From Flavobacterium sp. 83 (lineage in GTDB: Bacteria > Bacteroidota > Bacteroidia > Flavobacteriales > Flavobacteriaceae): a stretch of DNA of 64,000 nt. The stretch spans positions 310,001 to 374,000 of the forward strand of contig NZ_JQMS01000001.1 in assembly GCF_000744835.1 (NCBI RefSeq), in the 5' to 3' direction. Below, in pieces: positions 37,136 to 47,611 of this stretch. Both the position numbers and the translations under genes were made by a program. The notes under the pieces are model-generated. The model made no database searches. It was given only the letters and a program-made list of their open reading frames with translations, and was not told the origin of the DNA. The first letter of the stretch is position 1, and every line of letters begins with the position of its first letter.

Positions 37136-37204
37136 TTGCAAAAGTAATCAAAAAAGGTTCATGAGTTTAGCAATTATACGGTTTAGTTGCAAAAGTAATC
37201 AAAA
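37136..37204 (-). promoter_or_regulatory. Two copies of an 18-bp direct repeat carrying -7-like boxes
   Basis: ttgcaaaagtaatcaaaa occurs at 37136-37153 and again at 37187-37204. On the minus strand each copy contains TACTTTTG, a match to the Bacteroidota -7 consensus TAnnTTTG. They lie upstream of the CoA-binding-protein start at 37119. Clear -33 boxes are missing, so tandem promoters are a possibility rather than a finding. Confidence 0.4.
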
Positions 37205-37275
37205 CAATATCCTAACATTTGTAGCTTTCATAGCGTAAAAAAAAGAGTATTTTTACAGCATTAAATTAGAAAAAC

Positions 37276-37905
37276 ATGGATCTTTTCATCTATCTCTTTG
37301 CTGCACTTTTTTCGGTATTAAACCCTATAGGAACTGTCCCCATATTTGTGGGGCTCACACAAAATGACACCAAACAAGAACGTTCCAGAATTTCTTTATG
37401 GACGGCAATAAATGTTTTTGCCATCCTGATAATTTCTTATTTTATAGGACAATATGTTTTGATTTTTTTTGGAATTAGCATTGACGCTCTCCGAATAGCT
37501 GGGGGAATAATTATTGTTAGCTCTGGATTTTCGTTGCTTTCAGGGAAATTTAATAAAAAAAGAGGGATTAACAAAAAAATAGAAACCGATGCTCAAAAAA
37601 GAAATGATATTGCCTTGACTCCACTTGCTATTCCTATGCTTGCAGGACCTGGATCAATTTCTTTACTTATAGCATTTTATCAAGAACACAACTCAACAAG
37701 CGATATTATTATATCCTCGTTAGCCATTCTTGCCATAGCCATTGCTATTTTTATTATTCTTAGAAGTGCTCATTATTTAGCAAAAATTCTCGGAGCTTCA
37801 GGGATTGTTGCTATTTCTAGAATCATTGGTTTTATTGTAATTGCAATTGGAATTCAATATATTGTAAGTGCAATTATCAACATCATTAAAGGAAATCTAA
37901 CGTAA
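37276..37905 (+). CDS. MarC-family integral membrane protein
   Basis: A 209-residue protein with about six hydrophobic helices. The start MDLFIYLFAALFSVLNPIGT followed by VPIFVGLTQND is the hallmark of the MarC/YchE/YhgN family, as are LRIAGGIIIVSSGFSLLSG and ALTPLAIPMLAGPGSISLLI. These proteins were once linked to multiple antibiotic resistance, but that role was not upheld and the true activity is unknown. Convergent with the downstream CtlX-like gene. Confidence 0.92.
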   Translation: MDLFIYLFAALFSVLNPIGTVPIFVGLTQNDTKQERSRISLWTAINVFAILIISYFIGQYVLIFFGISIDALRIAGGIIIVSSGFSLLSGKFNKKRGINKKIETDAQKRNDIALTPLAIPMLAGPGSISLLIAFYQEHNSTSDIIISSLAILAIAIAIFIILRSAHYLAKILGASGIVAISRIIGFIVIAIGIQYIVSAIINIIKGNLT

Positions 37906-37916
37906 AAACAAACAAT

Positions 37917-37963
37917 ACAAACCAACTCTAACAAGGCTCTTAATCCCATCAGAGTTAGTTTAA
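37917..37963. terminator. Weak convergent terminator candidate
   Basis: Between the 3' ends of the MarC-family and CtlX-like genes, aaccaactct and agagttagtt can pair with one mismatch around a loop of about 20 bases. No strong T run follows. Position supports a shared terminator; structure alone is modest. Confidence 0.35.
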
Positions 37964-37965
37964 AA

Positions 37966-38901
37966 TTAATTTCTAGGCAAGAAAATCTCCGCCATCATAC
38001 ACCTGGCACTTCCACCGCCACAAGCTTCAATAGTATCTAAACTAGAGCTTAAAATTTCAGCATGTTTTTCAAGTTGTCCAATTTGCTTTGGCGTTAAACT
38101 TTGATGAGCAGCTGCACTCATAACCAAATATCGTTTATCATTTGCCCCACGAACTTCGAGCATATTTCCTGCAAAATTATTCATTTGAGCTTCTGTAATC
38201 AGAATAATTTCTTTTCCGTTTTCTTTTAGGTTATCCAAAACCATTTTGCGCTCTTTTTTGTCATCAATACAATCCGAACAAATCACGGCAAAAGTTTCTC
38301 CAACACACATCATTACATTCGTATGATAAATCAGTTTTCGCTCTGAATTCACCGTTTGAAAAGCTTCAAAAATTACCGGCGCATAATCAAAATCTTCACA
38401 GAATTCGATAAATAATTCTTCATCAGCTCTGGGAGATAAAGCGCAATATGCTTTGCTATTAGCTCTATCCAAGACTAAACTCCCGGTTCCTTCTAAGAAA
38501 AAGCCATCTTCCTCAGCAGAAGTATAATCCATTATATCATTAACTACAAACCCCTCATTTTCTAGTATATCTAAAATATCTTCACGACGTTCCTGGCGAC
38601 GATTTTCAGCAAACATTGGATACAACACCACATCGCCATTCTCATGAAAGGAAATCCAATTATTTGGAAAAATACTATCCGGAGTATCTGGATTCAAAGT
38701 ATCATCAACAACTGTAACATCAACCCCTACAGCTCTTAATTTCGTCACAAAAGCATCAAATTCTTGCTCCGCTTTAGCATTTACCGTAGCTGGCAAAAGC
38801 CCATCTAATACTTTTTGGTAATAATTATTTACTGCTGTTTGTTCATTCATTCGGAATGCAACCGGACGAATCATTAATATGGAATTTGTTGTTTGTTTCA
38901 T
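37966..38901 (-). CDS. ctlX: Citrulline utilization hydrolase CtlX-like (amidinotransferase superfamily)
   Basis: A 311-residue member of the guanidino-group-modifying superfamily. SILMIRPVAFRMNEQTAVNN at the start, then PDSIFPNNWISFHENGDVVL and YPMFAENRRQERR, EGTGSLVLDRANSKAYCALS, YHTNVMMCVGETFAVIC and the catalytic-cysteine end ACGGGSARCMMAEIFLPRN match the CtlX group, which hydrolyses citrulline in characterised cases. The symbol rests on motif resemblance. It lies downstream of another superfamily member, suggesting linked arginine/citrulline turnover. Confidence 0.85.
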   Translation of the reverse strand: MKQTTNSILMIRPVAFRMNEQTAVNNYYQKVLDGLLPATVNAKAEQEFDAFVTKLRAVGVDVTVVDDTLNPDTPDSIFPNNWISFHENGDVVLYPMFAENRRQERREDILDILENEGFVVNDIMDYTSAEEDGFFLEGTGSLVLDRANSKAYCALSPRADEELFIEFCEDFDYAPVIFEAFQTVNSERKLIYHTNVMMCVGETFAVICSDCIDDKKERKMVLDNLKENGKEIILITEAQMNNFAGNMLEVRGANDKRYLVMSAAAHQSLTPKQIGQLEKHAEILSSSLDTIEACGGGSARCMMAEIFLPRN

Positions 38902-38910
38902 ATATTTTTA

Positions 38911-38971
38911 GTTTAAAGTTTAATAGCTTAAAGTTTAATGTTGGGCAACGTTAAACTTTAAACATTAAACA
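38911..38971. repeat. Inverted AT-rich heptad repeat / hairpin between ctlX-like and deiminase-like genes
   Basis: The left part consists of gtttaaa- and gtttaat-type units; the right part reads gttaaac, tttaaac, attaaac, i.e. three 7-base units. The two halves are complementary: cttaaagtttaatgttg pairs with caacgttaaactttaa (one G-T type pair), forming a long hairpin over 38927-38961. No T run follows, so it is more likely a repeat or RNA structure than a simple terminator. Confidence 0.55.
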
Positions 38972-38976
38972 AATAT

Positions 38977-39891
38977 TTAATCTCTAATTAAAGGTAATGT
39001 AGAACATCGTAATAATCCTTCTTGCTTTGCAATTTCCGCATATGGGATCTCTTCAACTATAAAACCATTGGTGCGCAACCAATTATTTAATCTGGTAAAG
39101 TTTTTTTCAGAAACTACAACATTAGTATCTATTGAAAAAACATTCGAATTCATAGCATACATTTCGTCTCTCGTAATGTGAAATAGGTTTTCCTTTCCAA
39201 AAAGATTTACAAGAAACAAATAATCTGCTTCTTCACGAAATCCTCTTTTGTAAATAATCCCTTTATCATTCCCAACAGGCTGAAAACAACAGTCTAAATG
39301 CAAAGCATTATCACGAGCTTCAATTTTTGACTTTACCAAATCGAATTCTTTAACAATTTTATTTGGAAATAAATCTTTAATGTATTGAACTCCTTGTAAG
39401 TTTGTTCTTGCGGTAATATAATCTTTGTAGTCACTGCCTTTATAAGTTCCAATAAAAATATAGTCATTCCACAAAATCACATCTCCACCTTCAATATGCA
39501 CTTCTTCTGGAGGACGAACGACTTTTTTTGGATCAATTTGATCAATAACATATTGTATCGCATCTAACTCTCGCTCTCTATCCGGCAATATATTAGATTT
39601 AATAAAAATATCATCTATAACAAAACCTATGTCTCTGGTAAAAATTTGATTATAATTGACTATCATTTCTGGACGAAAAACAGTCACATTGTATTTTTCG
39701 AGCACTTTATTAAAGGCGTCCATTTCATTTACCATATCCTGCTCTAGTGGATACGTACCTGCTAAAATATGTTCTAATGACTTCGGATCATATGCTTCCT
39801 CCTGTTTTGGAGTGGGGCCATTATTAATCGCTGAACCTAAAACTACAGCGGTCAATCTTGAAGTTTCATTCTTTATATTTAATTCTAACAT
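38977..39891 (-). CDS. Arginine deiminase / dimethylarginine dimethylaminohydrolase family protein
   Basis: A 304-residue hydrolase of the amidinotransferase superfamily. FTRDIGFVIDD near residue 90, the catalytic-acid region EVHIEGGDVILWNDYIFIG near residue 135, ALHLDCCFQPV near residue 195 with the catalytic His, and the C-terminal cysteine in LLRCSTLPLIRD form the expected active-site set. Whether the substrate is arginine, a methylated arginine or another guanidino compound cannot be decided. The gene is followed by the CtlX-like gene after an AT-rich hairpin. Confidence 0.85.
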   Translation of the reverse strand: MLELNIKNETSRLTAVVLGSAINNGPTPKQEEAYDPKSLEHILAGTYPLEQDMVNEMDAFNKVLEKYNVTVFRPEMIVNYNQIFTRDIGFVIDDIFIKSNILPDRERELDAIQYVIDQIDPKKVVRPPEEVHIEGGDVILWNDYIFIGTYKGSDYKDYITARTNLQGVQYIKDLFPNKIVKEFDLVKSKIEARDNALHLDCCFQPVGNDKGIIYKRGFREEADYLFLVNLFGKENLFHITRDEMYAMNSNVFSIDTNVVVSEKNFTRLNNWLRTNGFIVEEIPYAEIAKQEGLLRCSTLPLIRD

Positions 39892-39914
39892 CTATTTTCA
39901 ATTTTGACAAATAT

Positions 39915-39947
39915 AAAAAAAGCTTCACAGATTAGTGAAGCTTTTTG
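39915..39947 (-). terminator. Terminator after citrate synthase gene
   Basis: The arms aaaaagcttcac and gtgaagcttttt pair over 12 bp around a 6-base loop, and the minus-strand transcript continues into U residues. It lies 10 nt past the gltA stop codon and directly before the divergent-side gene start at 39891, so it separates the two transcription units. Confidence 0.85.
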
Positions 39948-39956
39948 AATTGAAAT

Positions 39957-41240
39957 TTATCTTTTCTCAGATGATACAAAGTCTCTCAAAGGACTGCCAG
40001 TATATACCTGTCTTGGTCTTCCGATAGGTTCTTTATTTTCTCGCATTTCTTTCCATTGTGCTATCCAACCTGGTAAACGTCCTATTGCAAACATAACCGT
40101 AAACATATCCGTAGGAATACCTAATGCTCTGTAAATAATCCCAGAATAGAAATCAACATTTGGATATAATTTTCTAGACACAAAATACTCATCTACTAGA
40201 GCTGCTTCTTCCAATTTCTTAGCTATAGCAAGAATTGGATCTTCTACACCTAAAGTTGCCAAAACTTCATTTGCTGCTTTTTTAATAATTTTCGCTCTTG
40301 GATCGAAATTTTTATATACTCTATGACCAAACCCCATTAAACGGAAAGGGTCATTTTTATCTTTTGCTTTAGCTATATATTTCTCTGCATCACCACCATT
40401 TTTATGAATTTCTTCCAGCATTTCAAGTACTGCTTGATTAGCACCACCATGTAATGGTCCCCAAAGTGCAGAAACTCCTGCAGATATTGAAGCAAATAAT
40501 CCAGCATGAGAAGAACCTACCATTCTAACGGTCGAAGTAGAACAATTTTGCTCATGGTCAGCATGAAGAATAAACAATCGGTCTAACGCATCAATAACTA
40601 CAGGACTGGCTTTATAAGGCTCCGTTGGCAATTCAAACATTAAACGCATGAAATTCTCTACGTATCCTTTTGTATTATCATAATAATTCAAAGGATAACC
40701 CATACTTTTTCTGTAAGTCCAAGTTGCAATTACCAAGAATTTACCCATGGTTTTACAAACTGCCTCGTACATTTCTTTTTCATTTTCAACATTCACTGAC
40801 TTTGGATTAAATGCAGTCAAAGCACTTGTCAAAGCAGCTAAAACACCCATCGGATGAGCTGTTTTTGGAAAACCGTCAATGATGTTTTTCATTTCCTCGT
40901 TTACCAAAGTATATTTTCTAATATCATTTTCAAATTGCTCCAACTGAACTTTAGTTGGTAATTCTCCAAAAATTAAAAGATAAGAAACTTCTAAAAAATC
41001 TGCCTTTTCAGCTAAATCTTCTATTGAATACCCTCTATAACGCAAAATCCCTAGCTCTCCATCAAGGAAAGTAATTTCGCTTTTACAAGAACCTGAATTT
41101 TTGTAACCTGGATCAATAGTAATTGCACCCGACAAATCACGTAATTTGTTAATATCGATAGCTACTTCATTTTCGGTTCCTACAATAATAGGAAGTTCAA
41201 ACTTTTTGCCATCTATTTCTAATGTTGCTGTTTTTGACAT
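39957..41240 (-). CDS. gltA: Citrate synthase
   Basis: Condenses acetyl-CoA and oxaloacetate into citrate at the entry to the TCA cycle. The protein is 427 residues, the hexameric NADH-sensitive type length. Key blocks are ITFLDGELGILRYRGYSIED near residue 55, LHADHEQNCSTSTVRMVGSS with the catalytic His near residue 230, WGPLHGGANQAVLEML with the second His, and GFGHRVYKNFDPRA near residue 315, plus the aspartate block PNVDFYSGI. A possible -7 box (caaatcta, 41281-41288, plus-strand view) lies about 40 nt upstream. Confidence 0.97.
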   Translation of the reverse strand: MSKTATLEIDGKKFELPIIVGTENEVAIDINKLRDLSGAITIDPGYKNSGSCKSEITFLDGELGILRYRGYSIEDLAEKADFLEVSYLLIFGELPTKVQLEQFENDIRKYTLVNEEMKNIIDGFPKTAHPMGVLAALTSALTAFNPKSVNVENEKEMYEAVCKTMGKFLVIATWTYRKSMGYPLNYYDNTKGYVENFMRLMFELPTEPYKASPVVIDALDRLFILHADHEQNCSTSTVRMVGSSHAGLFASISAGVSALWGPLHGGANQAVLEMLEEIHKNGGDAEKYIAKAKDKNDPFRLMGFGHRVYKNFDPRAKIIKKAANEVLATLGVEDPILAIAKKLEEAALVDEYFVSRKLYPNVDFYSGIIYRALGIPTDMFTVMFAIGRLPGWIAQWKEMRENKEPIGRPRQVYTGSPLRDFVSSEKR

Positions 41241-41346
41241 AATATAATTGGAAATAAAACTTTTAAAATAAATAATTTACCAAATCTAGGGAATTTCGAA
41301 TTAATTAAAAAATGAATACGACAATGAAATTGTTAAAAGTCAAAAA

Positions 41347-41377
41347 AAAAGCCATTCAATTTATATGAATGGCTTTT
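41347..41377 (-). terminator. Terminator after enolase gene
   Basis: The arms aaaagccattca and tgaatggctttt pair perfectly over 12 bp around a 7-base loop; on the minus strand the hairpin is followed by a run of T. It lies about 20 nt past the eno stop codon and upstream of gltA. Confidence 0.88.
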
Positions 41378-41397
41378 CCCTAAAGAATATTTTAAAA

Positions 41398-43087
<1,690 letters not shown>

Positions 43088-44425
43088 ATGGAACCTTTAA
43101 AAAACCGTAACAATTTAATCAATTCTAGTGAAATTATAGCATTATTAAACAAAACAGCTACTCCATTAGAAAATTCAACAGATTTAGATCCATTAATCAA
43201 CGCTATAGGAGGTGCAAAATATGTCCTTTTAGGCGAAGCCTCACATGGAACACACGAATATTATGTCTGGAGAGCTAAAATCACACAGCGACTAATAAAA
43301 GAAAAAGGGTTTTCTTTTGTAGGAGTCGAAGGCGATTGGCCAGATTGCTATCGCGTGAATCGGTATGCTAAAGGATATCTAAATACTGAAAAAGATATTT
43401 ACAGTATCATGAATGAATTTAAAAGATGGCCAACCTGGATGTGGGCTAATTGGGAAACGGCAGCATTTATAGATTGGCTCAAGGTTTATAATGAAGATCT
43501 ATCCGCTGATAAAAGAGTAGGATTTTATGGTTTGGATGTATACAGCTTCAGGGAATCAATGAACTCCATCATTCAATATTTAGAAAAAAATGATCCAAAA
43601 GCACTGGCAATTGCAAAAACAGCCATGAAATGTTTTGAACCTTACGAAAGAGACGAAGGACAAACTTACGCGAGAGCCTCTTCATTCATACCAGAATTAT
43701 GTGAAAAAGAAATCCTTAACCTACTGAACAAAATAATAAAAAATGCACCCAACTACAATCATGATCCAGAAAATGTTTTAAGTACGGAACAAAATGCATT
43801 CATTACCAGAAATGCCGAAAAATATTATCGCGCTATGATTAAAAGAGGTCCAGCCTCATGGAACATTCGAGACGAACATATGGTTTCCACTATAGAAAGA
43901 CTTATGAAATTCCATGGAAACAAGGCAAAAATAATAGTATGGGAACACAACACACACATTGGCGACGCTCGAGCTACAGAAATGGCCTCCGAGGGCATGG
44001 TAAATGTAGGACAGTTATTAAGAGAACGCTATTTCAACGAAGGAGTTGTTGCAGTTGGATTTGGCTCTTACAAAGGGAGCGTGATTGCCGGCAGAGAATG
44101 GGGCGATTCCATGCGGAAAATAAAAGTTCCTGAAGCTGTAGCAGGAAGCTGGGAGCATGCCTTACACCTTGCAGGAGACGGAAAAAATAAGTTAATACTA
44201 ATGGATCAATTAAAAAAAGAAAAATGTCTTTCAACATACATAGGGCATCGCGCCATTGGAGTTGTATACAATCCAGAGCATGAAAAATTCGGCAATTACG
44301 TTCCTACAATACTACCAGAAAGATACGATGCCTTTATTTTCCTTGATGAAACAAGTGGATTGCATCCCCTTCACATCCAACCGGATGGGCACCAAATTCC
44401 CGAAACCTATCCTTTCGGAATGTAA
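43088..44425 (+). CDS. Erythromycin esterase family protein
   Basis: A 445-residue protein of the EreA/EreB-like hydrolase family. YVLLGEASHGTHEYYVWRAK near residue 48 is the family signature (GEASHGT with catalytic His), followed by FVGVEGDWPDCYRVNRY, the FYGLDVYSF block, DEHMVSTIERLM, IVWEHNTHIGDARATEM with a second catalytic His, and VGFGSYKGSVIAG. Many Bacteroidota have such genes without evidence of macrolide resistance, so the substrate is unknown. It stands alone, divergent from eno and convergent with carA. Confidence 0.9.
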   Translation: MEPLKNRNNLINSSEIIALLNKTATPLENSTDLDPLINAIGGAKYVLLGEASHGTHEYYVWRAKITQRLIKEKGFSFVGVEGDWPDCYRVNRYAKGYLNTEKDIYSIMNEFKRWPTWMWANWETAAFIDWLKVYNEDLSADKRVGFYGLDVYSFRESMNSIIQYLEKNDPKALAIAKTAMKCFEPYERDEGQTYARASSFIPELCEKEILNLLNKIIKNAPNYNHDPENVLSTEQNAFITRNAEKYYRAMIKRGPASWNIRDEHMVSTIERLMKFHGNKAKIIVWEHNTHIGDARATEMASEGMVNVGQLLRERYFNEGVVAVGFGSYKGSVIAGREWGDSMRKIKVPEAVAGSWEHALHLAGDGKNKLILMDQLKKEKCLSTYIGHRAIGVVYNPEHEKFGNYVPTILPERYDAFIFLDETSGLHPLHIQPDGHQIPETYPFGM

Positions 44426-44443
44426 GTTTACATCATTCAACAA

Positions 44444-44479
44444 AAAAGGGTTTGACTTTTAATTAAGTCAAACCCTTTT
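44444..44479. terminator. Bidirectional terminator between convergent genes
   Basis: The arms aaaagggtttgactt and aagtcaaaccctttt pair perfectly over 15 bp around a 6-base loop, with A runs on one side and T runs on the other. It lies between the 3' ends of the erythromycin-esterase-family gene and carA and can serve both. Confidence 0.92.
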
Positions 44480-44513
44480 AAATCTAAAAGCTACATGAAA
44501 TAGCACTCTAATT

Positions 44514-45614
44514 TTAACCTTTTATATTTTCGATAAATTGATCAAATAAATAAGAAGAATCATGCGGGCCCGGACTTGCTTCCGGATGGTATTGAACAGA
44601 GAAACAATTTTTGTTTTTCACACGCATACCTGCAACCGTCCCATCATTTAAGTGAAGATGTGTGATTTCTAAGTCAGGATGATTATCCAACTCTTCTTTA
44701 TTTACGGCAAAACCATGATTTTGAGAAGTGATTTCTCCTTTTCCAGTAATGATATTTTTTACAGGATGGTTTATTCCTCTATGACCGTTAAACATTTTAT
44801 ATGTTGAAATTCCATTCGCTAAACCAATTACCTGATGTCCAAGACAGATTCCGAATAAAGGTTTGTCGTTTACAAGAATTTCTTTTGCAACTTGAATAGC
44901 ACCAGAAAGAGGTTCAGGATCACCAGGTCCATTAGATAAAAAATAACCATCAGGATTAAATGAAGCTAAATCTTGATAAGATGAATCAAAAGGGAAAACT
45001 TTTATGTAGCAATCTCTTTTAGCAAGATTACGAAGGATATTCGTTTTAATTCCTAAGTCAAGCGCAGAAATTTTATAGGTTGCATTCTCATCACCAAAAA
45101 AGTAGGGCTCAGTAGTAGACACTTTTGAAGCTAATTCTAAGCCTTTCATGTCTGGCACATTTGCCAATGCGATTTTTAGTTCTTCGATTGGTGTTTCATC
45201 TGTACAAATTACAGCATTCATAGCGCCATTATCACGTATGTAGCTTACCAGCGCACGTGTATCTACATCAGAAATACAAATAAGCTTTTGTTTTATAAAA
45301 TAGTCTTCTAAACTCCCTGAAGCATCTTCACGAGAATAGTTAAAGCTAAAGTTCTTACAAATTAAACCAGCTATTTTAATACTTTTTGATTCAACCTCTG
45401 AATCGTTTACTCCATAGTTCCCAATATGGGCATTAGTAGCTACCATTAATTGACCAAAATAAGAAGGATCAGTAAATATTTCTTGGTAGCCTGTCATTCC
45501 CGTATTAAAACAAACTTCCCCAAAAGTAGTTCCACTGATTCCAATAGATTTACCATGGAATATGGTTCCGTCACTTAATAGAAGAATTGCTTTTTGTCGT
45601 GTTGTATATTTCAT
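44514..45614 (-). CDS. carA: Carbamoyl-phosphate synthase small subunit
   Basis: Glutaminase subunit that delivers ammonia to the large subunit for carbamoyl phosphate, feeding arginine and pyrimidine synthesis. The N-terminal domain has LLLSDGTIFHGKSIG and FNTGMTGYQEIFTDPSY; the class I amidotransferase domain has FLSNGPGDPEPL, nucleophile block PLFGICLGHQVIGLANG near residue 260, GHRGINHPV, SQNHGF and the His/Glu pair in QYHPEASPGPHDS. Length 366 aa is normal. The carB partner is not in the window. It lies downstream of rplQ but after a terminator, with its own promoter candidate. Confidence 0.97.
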   Translation of the reverse strand: MKYTTRQKAILLLSDGTIFHGKSIGISGTTFGEVCFNTGMTGYQEIFTDPSYFGQLMVATNAHIGNYGVNDSEVESKSIKIAGLICKNFSFNYSREDASGSLEDYFIKQKLICISDVDTRALVSYIRDNGAMNAVICTDETPIEELKIALANVPDMKGLELASKVSTTEPYFFGDENATYKISALDLGIKTNILRNLAKRDCYIKVFPFDSSYQDLASFNPDGYFLSNGPGDPEPLSGAIQVAKEILVNDKPLFGICLGHQVIGLANGISTYKMFNGHRGINHPVKNIITGKGEITSQNHGFAVNKEELDNHPDLEITHLHLNDGTVAGMRVKNKNCFSVQYHPEASPGPHDSSYLFDQFIENIKG

Positions 45615-45690
45615 TCTTTGGTTTCTATTATTTTTTTAATAGTATCATGTAACTCGAAAAAACTAGTTTCATGTGTAGTTAAATATTGTG

Positions 45691-45722
45691 CAAATTTAAT
45701 TCTTTAAAACAATGGATGCAAT
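45691..45722 (-). promoter_or_regulatory. Candidate carA promoter
   Basis: On the minus strand, ATTG is followed after 20 nt by TAAATTTG, matching the Bacteroidota -33 and -7 pattern. The start point would be near 45684, giving carA a leader of about 70 nt that contains a small ctatt/aatag hairpin next to the start codon. Confidence 0.45.
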
Positions 45723-45999
45723 GTTTTTTTTTAAATTTATATTAAAACATAAAGCAACCATTAATTTTTTAAAAATATAACTTTTGAAAACTCGAATATA
45801 ACTTTTTAAACCTCTAATAAAAAACAAACGTTCTAATTAGCCCTAATTAATAAACTTGCCTCTATTTTTTATAGTAATCAGTAAGCTTAGCTTGAAGCGG
45901 TAAACTTTTTCTTGTTGATCGAACTAAGAAAGAAAAAGACATAGCAAAAAACTGGTCAAAAGTTCTTCTAAACATATAATGTTATACTCCTAAAATTAA

Positions 46000-46041
46000 A
46001 AAAAATCAAAAAAAAAGGATAAACTAGTATAGCTTATCCTT
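46000..46041 (-). terminator. Terminator of the ribosomal protein supercluster
   Basis: The arms aaggataa and ttatcctt (46015-46022 and 46034-46041) pair over 8 bp around an 11-base loop. On the minus strand the hairpin is followed by nine T, then a further T-rich run. It lies about 28 nt after the rplQ stop codon. Confidence 0.85.
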
Positions 46042-46068
46042 GATTTTATAGAATGATTATTTTCATAA

Positions 46069-46557
46069 TTATTCAGCAGTGTCAGTAGTTGTTTCAGTTT
46101 CAGCAACTGGAGCTTCAGTAGCTTCATCAGCTTTCTTGGCTTTACCACCACGACGGCTTTTGGCTTTTTTAACTTCTTTTTTACCACCATTGTATAGTTC
46201 ATTGAAATCTACTAATTCGATCATTGCCATATCAGCATTATCTCCTAAACGATTTCCAACTTTAATGATACGAGTGTATCCACCTGGACGGTCTCCTACT
46301 TTAGCAGCTACGTCTCTGAACAAGTCAGTTACCGCATATTTGCTACGTAAGTAAGCAAAAACGATACGACGATTGTGAGTTGTATCTTCTTTTGATTTTG
46401 TTATTAAAGGCTCAACAAATTGTTTAAGCGCTTTTGCTTTAGCAACAGTAGTGTTAATACGTTTGTGCTCAATAAGAGAACAAGCCATATTAGCCAACAT
46501 AGATTTTCTATGTGCTGTCTGTCTGCTTAAGTGATTGAATTTTTTTCCGTGTCTCAT
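46069..46557 (-). CDS. rplQ: 50S ribosomal protein L17
   Basis: Large-subunit protein at the exit-tunnel side of the ribosome. The conserved core is residues 1-120: [20 protein letters not shown] at the start, [20 protein letters not shown], and [19 protein letters not shown]. The remaining 40 residues form a low-complexity tail, first basic ([17 protein letters not shown]) and then acidic with Thr and Glu, which is common in Bacteroidota L17. Last gene of the alpha operon, 40 nt after rpoA, followed by a terminator. Confidence 0.98.
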   Translation of the reverse strand: MRHGKKFNHLSRQTAHRKSMLANMACSLIEHKRINTTVAKAKALKQFVEPLITKSKEDTTHNRRIVFAYLRSKYAVTDLFRDVAAKVGDRPGGYTRIIKVGNRLGDNADMAMIELVDFNELYNGGKKEVKKAKSRRGGKAKKADEATEAPVAETETTTDTAE

Positions 46558-46597
46558 TGCTATGTAAATTTAACCCCCACGTTTAGCGGGGACTTAA

Positions 46598-47590
46598 TTA
46601 TTCTTTATCTAGTTTGTATTTTGCTAAATCCATCCCGAAGTTCAAATTCTTAATAGCTACTAGTTCATCTAGTTCTGTTAAAGATTTTTTACCAAAATTA
46701 CGGAATTTCATTAGGTCATTTTTATTGAACGATACTAAATCACCAAGTGTATCAACTTCAGCCGCTTTCAAACAATTTAATGCTCTAACAGAAAGATCCA
46801 TGTCAACAAGCTTAGTTTTAAGCAATTGTCTCATGTGTAATGACTCTTCATCATAAGATTCTGTTTGTGCAATTTCGTCAGCCTCAAGTGTAATTCTTTC
46901 GTCAGAAAATAACATGAAATGGTGAATTAAAACTTTTGCGGCTTCAGTAAGAGCATCTTTAGGATTAATAGATCCATCAGTTTTGATTTCAAAAACTAAT
47001 TTTTCGTAATCTGTTTTTTGCTCTACACGGAAGTTTTCAATTGCATACTTCACATTTTTTACCGGAGTAAAAATTGAATCAGTAAAAATAGTTCCAATTG
47101 CAGCATTCTGTTTTTTGTTCTCTTCAGCAGGAACATATCCTCTACCTTTTTCGATAGTTAAATCGAAATTCAGTTTGATTTTACTATCCAAATTACATAT
47201 AACAAGTTCTGGGTTCAAAACTTGGAAACCTGAAATAAATTTTTGAAAATCACCAGCTGTTAATTGATCTTTACCAGAAACAGAAATAGTAACTGATTCA
47301 TTATCGATATCTTCAATTTGACGTTTGAAACGTACTTGTTTTAGATTAAGGATAATTTCGGTAACATCTTCAACAACTCCTGAGATAGTAGAAAATTCAT
47401 GATCTACACCTTCAATGCGAACAGATGTAATTGCATAACCTTCTAATGCTGAAAGCAAAACTCTTCTAAGTGCATTACCAACGGTCAATCCGTAACCTGG
47501 CTCTAAAGGTCTGAATTCAAACTTACCTTCAAAATCGGTTGAATCGATCATGATAACTTTATCGGGCTTCTGAAAATTAAATATTGCCAT
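46598..47590 (-). CDS. rpoA: DNA-directed RNA polymerase alpha subunit
   Basis: Assembly and promoter-contact subunit of RNA polymerase, 330 aa. The N-terminal domain has [20 protein letters not shown] and [30 protein letters not shown] lies near residue 150. The C-terminal domain, which contacts UP elements and activators, spans about residues 250-320 and includes [20 protein letters not shown] and [16 protein letters not shown]. Follows rpsD by 21 nt in the usual alpha-operon order. Confidence 0.99.
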   Translation of the reverse strand: MAIFNFQKPDKVIMIDSTDFEGKFEFRPLEPGYGLTVGNALRRVLLSALEGYAITSVRIEGVDHEFSTISGVVEDVTEIILNLKQVRFKRQIEDIDNESVTISVSGKDQLTAGDFQKFISGFQVLNPELVICNLDSKIKLNFDLTIEKGRGYVPAEENKKQNAAIGTIFTDSIFTPVKNVKYAIENFRVEQKTDYEKLVFEIKTDGSINPKDALTEAAKVLIHHFMLFSDERITLEADEIAQTESYDEESLHMRQLLKTKLVDMDLSVRALNCLKAAEVDTLGDLVSFNKNDLMKFRNFGKKSLTELDELVAIKNLNFGMDLAKYKLDKE

Positions 47591-47611
47591 AAATTTCGAC
47601 TAAGTCAATTA

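Larger units (their letters stand above)
45615..46068. other. Intergenic region between rplQ and carA
   Basis: About 454 bp holding the terminator of the ribosomal supercluster at the rplQ side and a promoter candidate for carA near 45691-45722. The middle (about 45730-45990) is AT-rich and I see no gene or RNA in it. Confidence 0.55.

Noticed and set aside
43088..44425. Calling this gene a macrolide-resistance determinant.
   Set aside because: The family signature is present, but relatives in environmental Bacteroidota are chromosomal and mostly uncharacterised, and no mobile element adjoins it.
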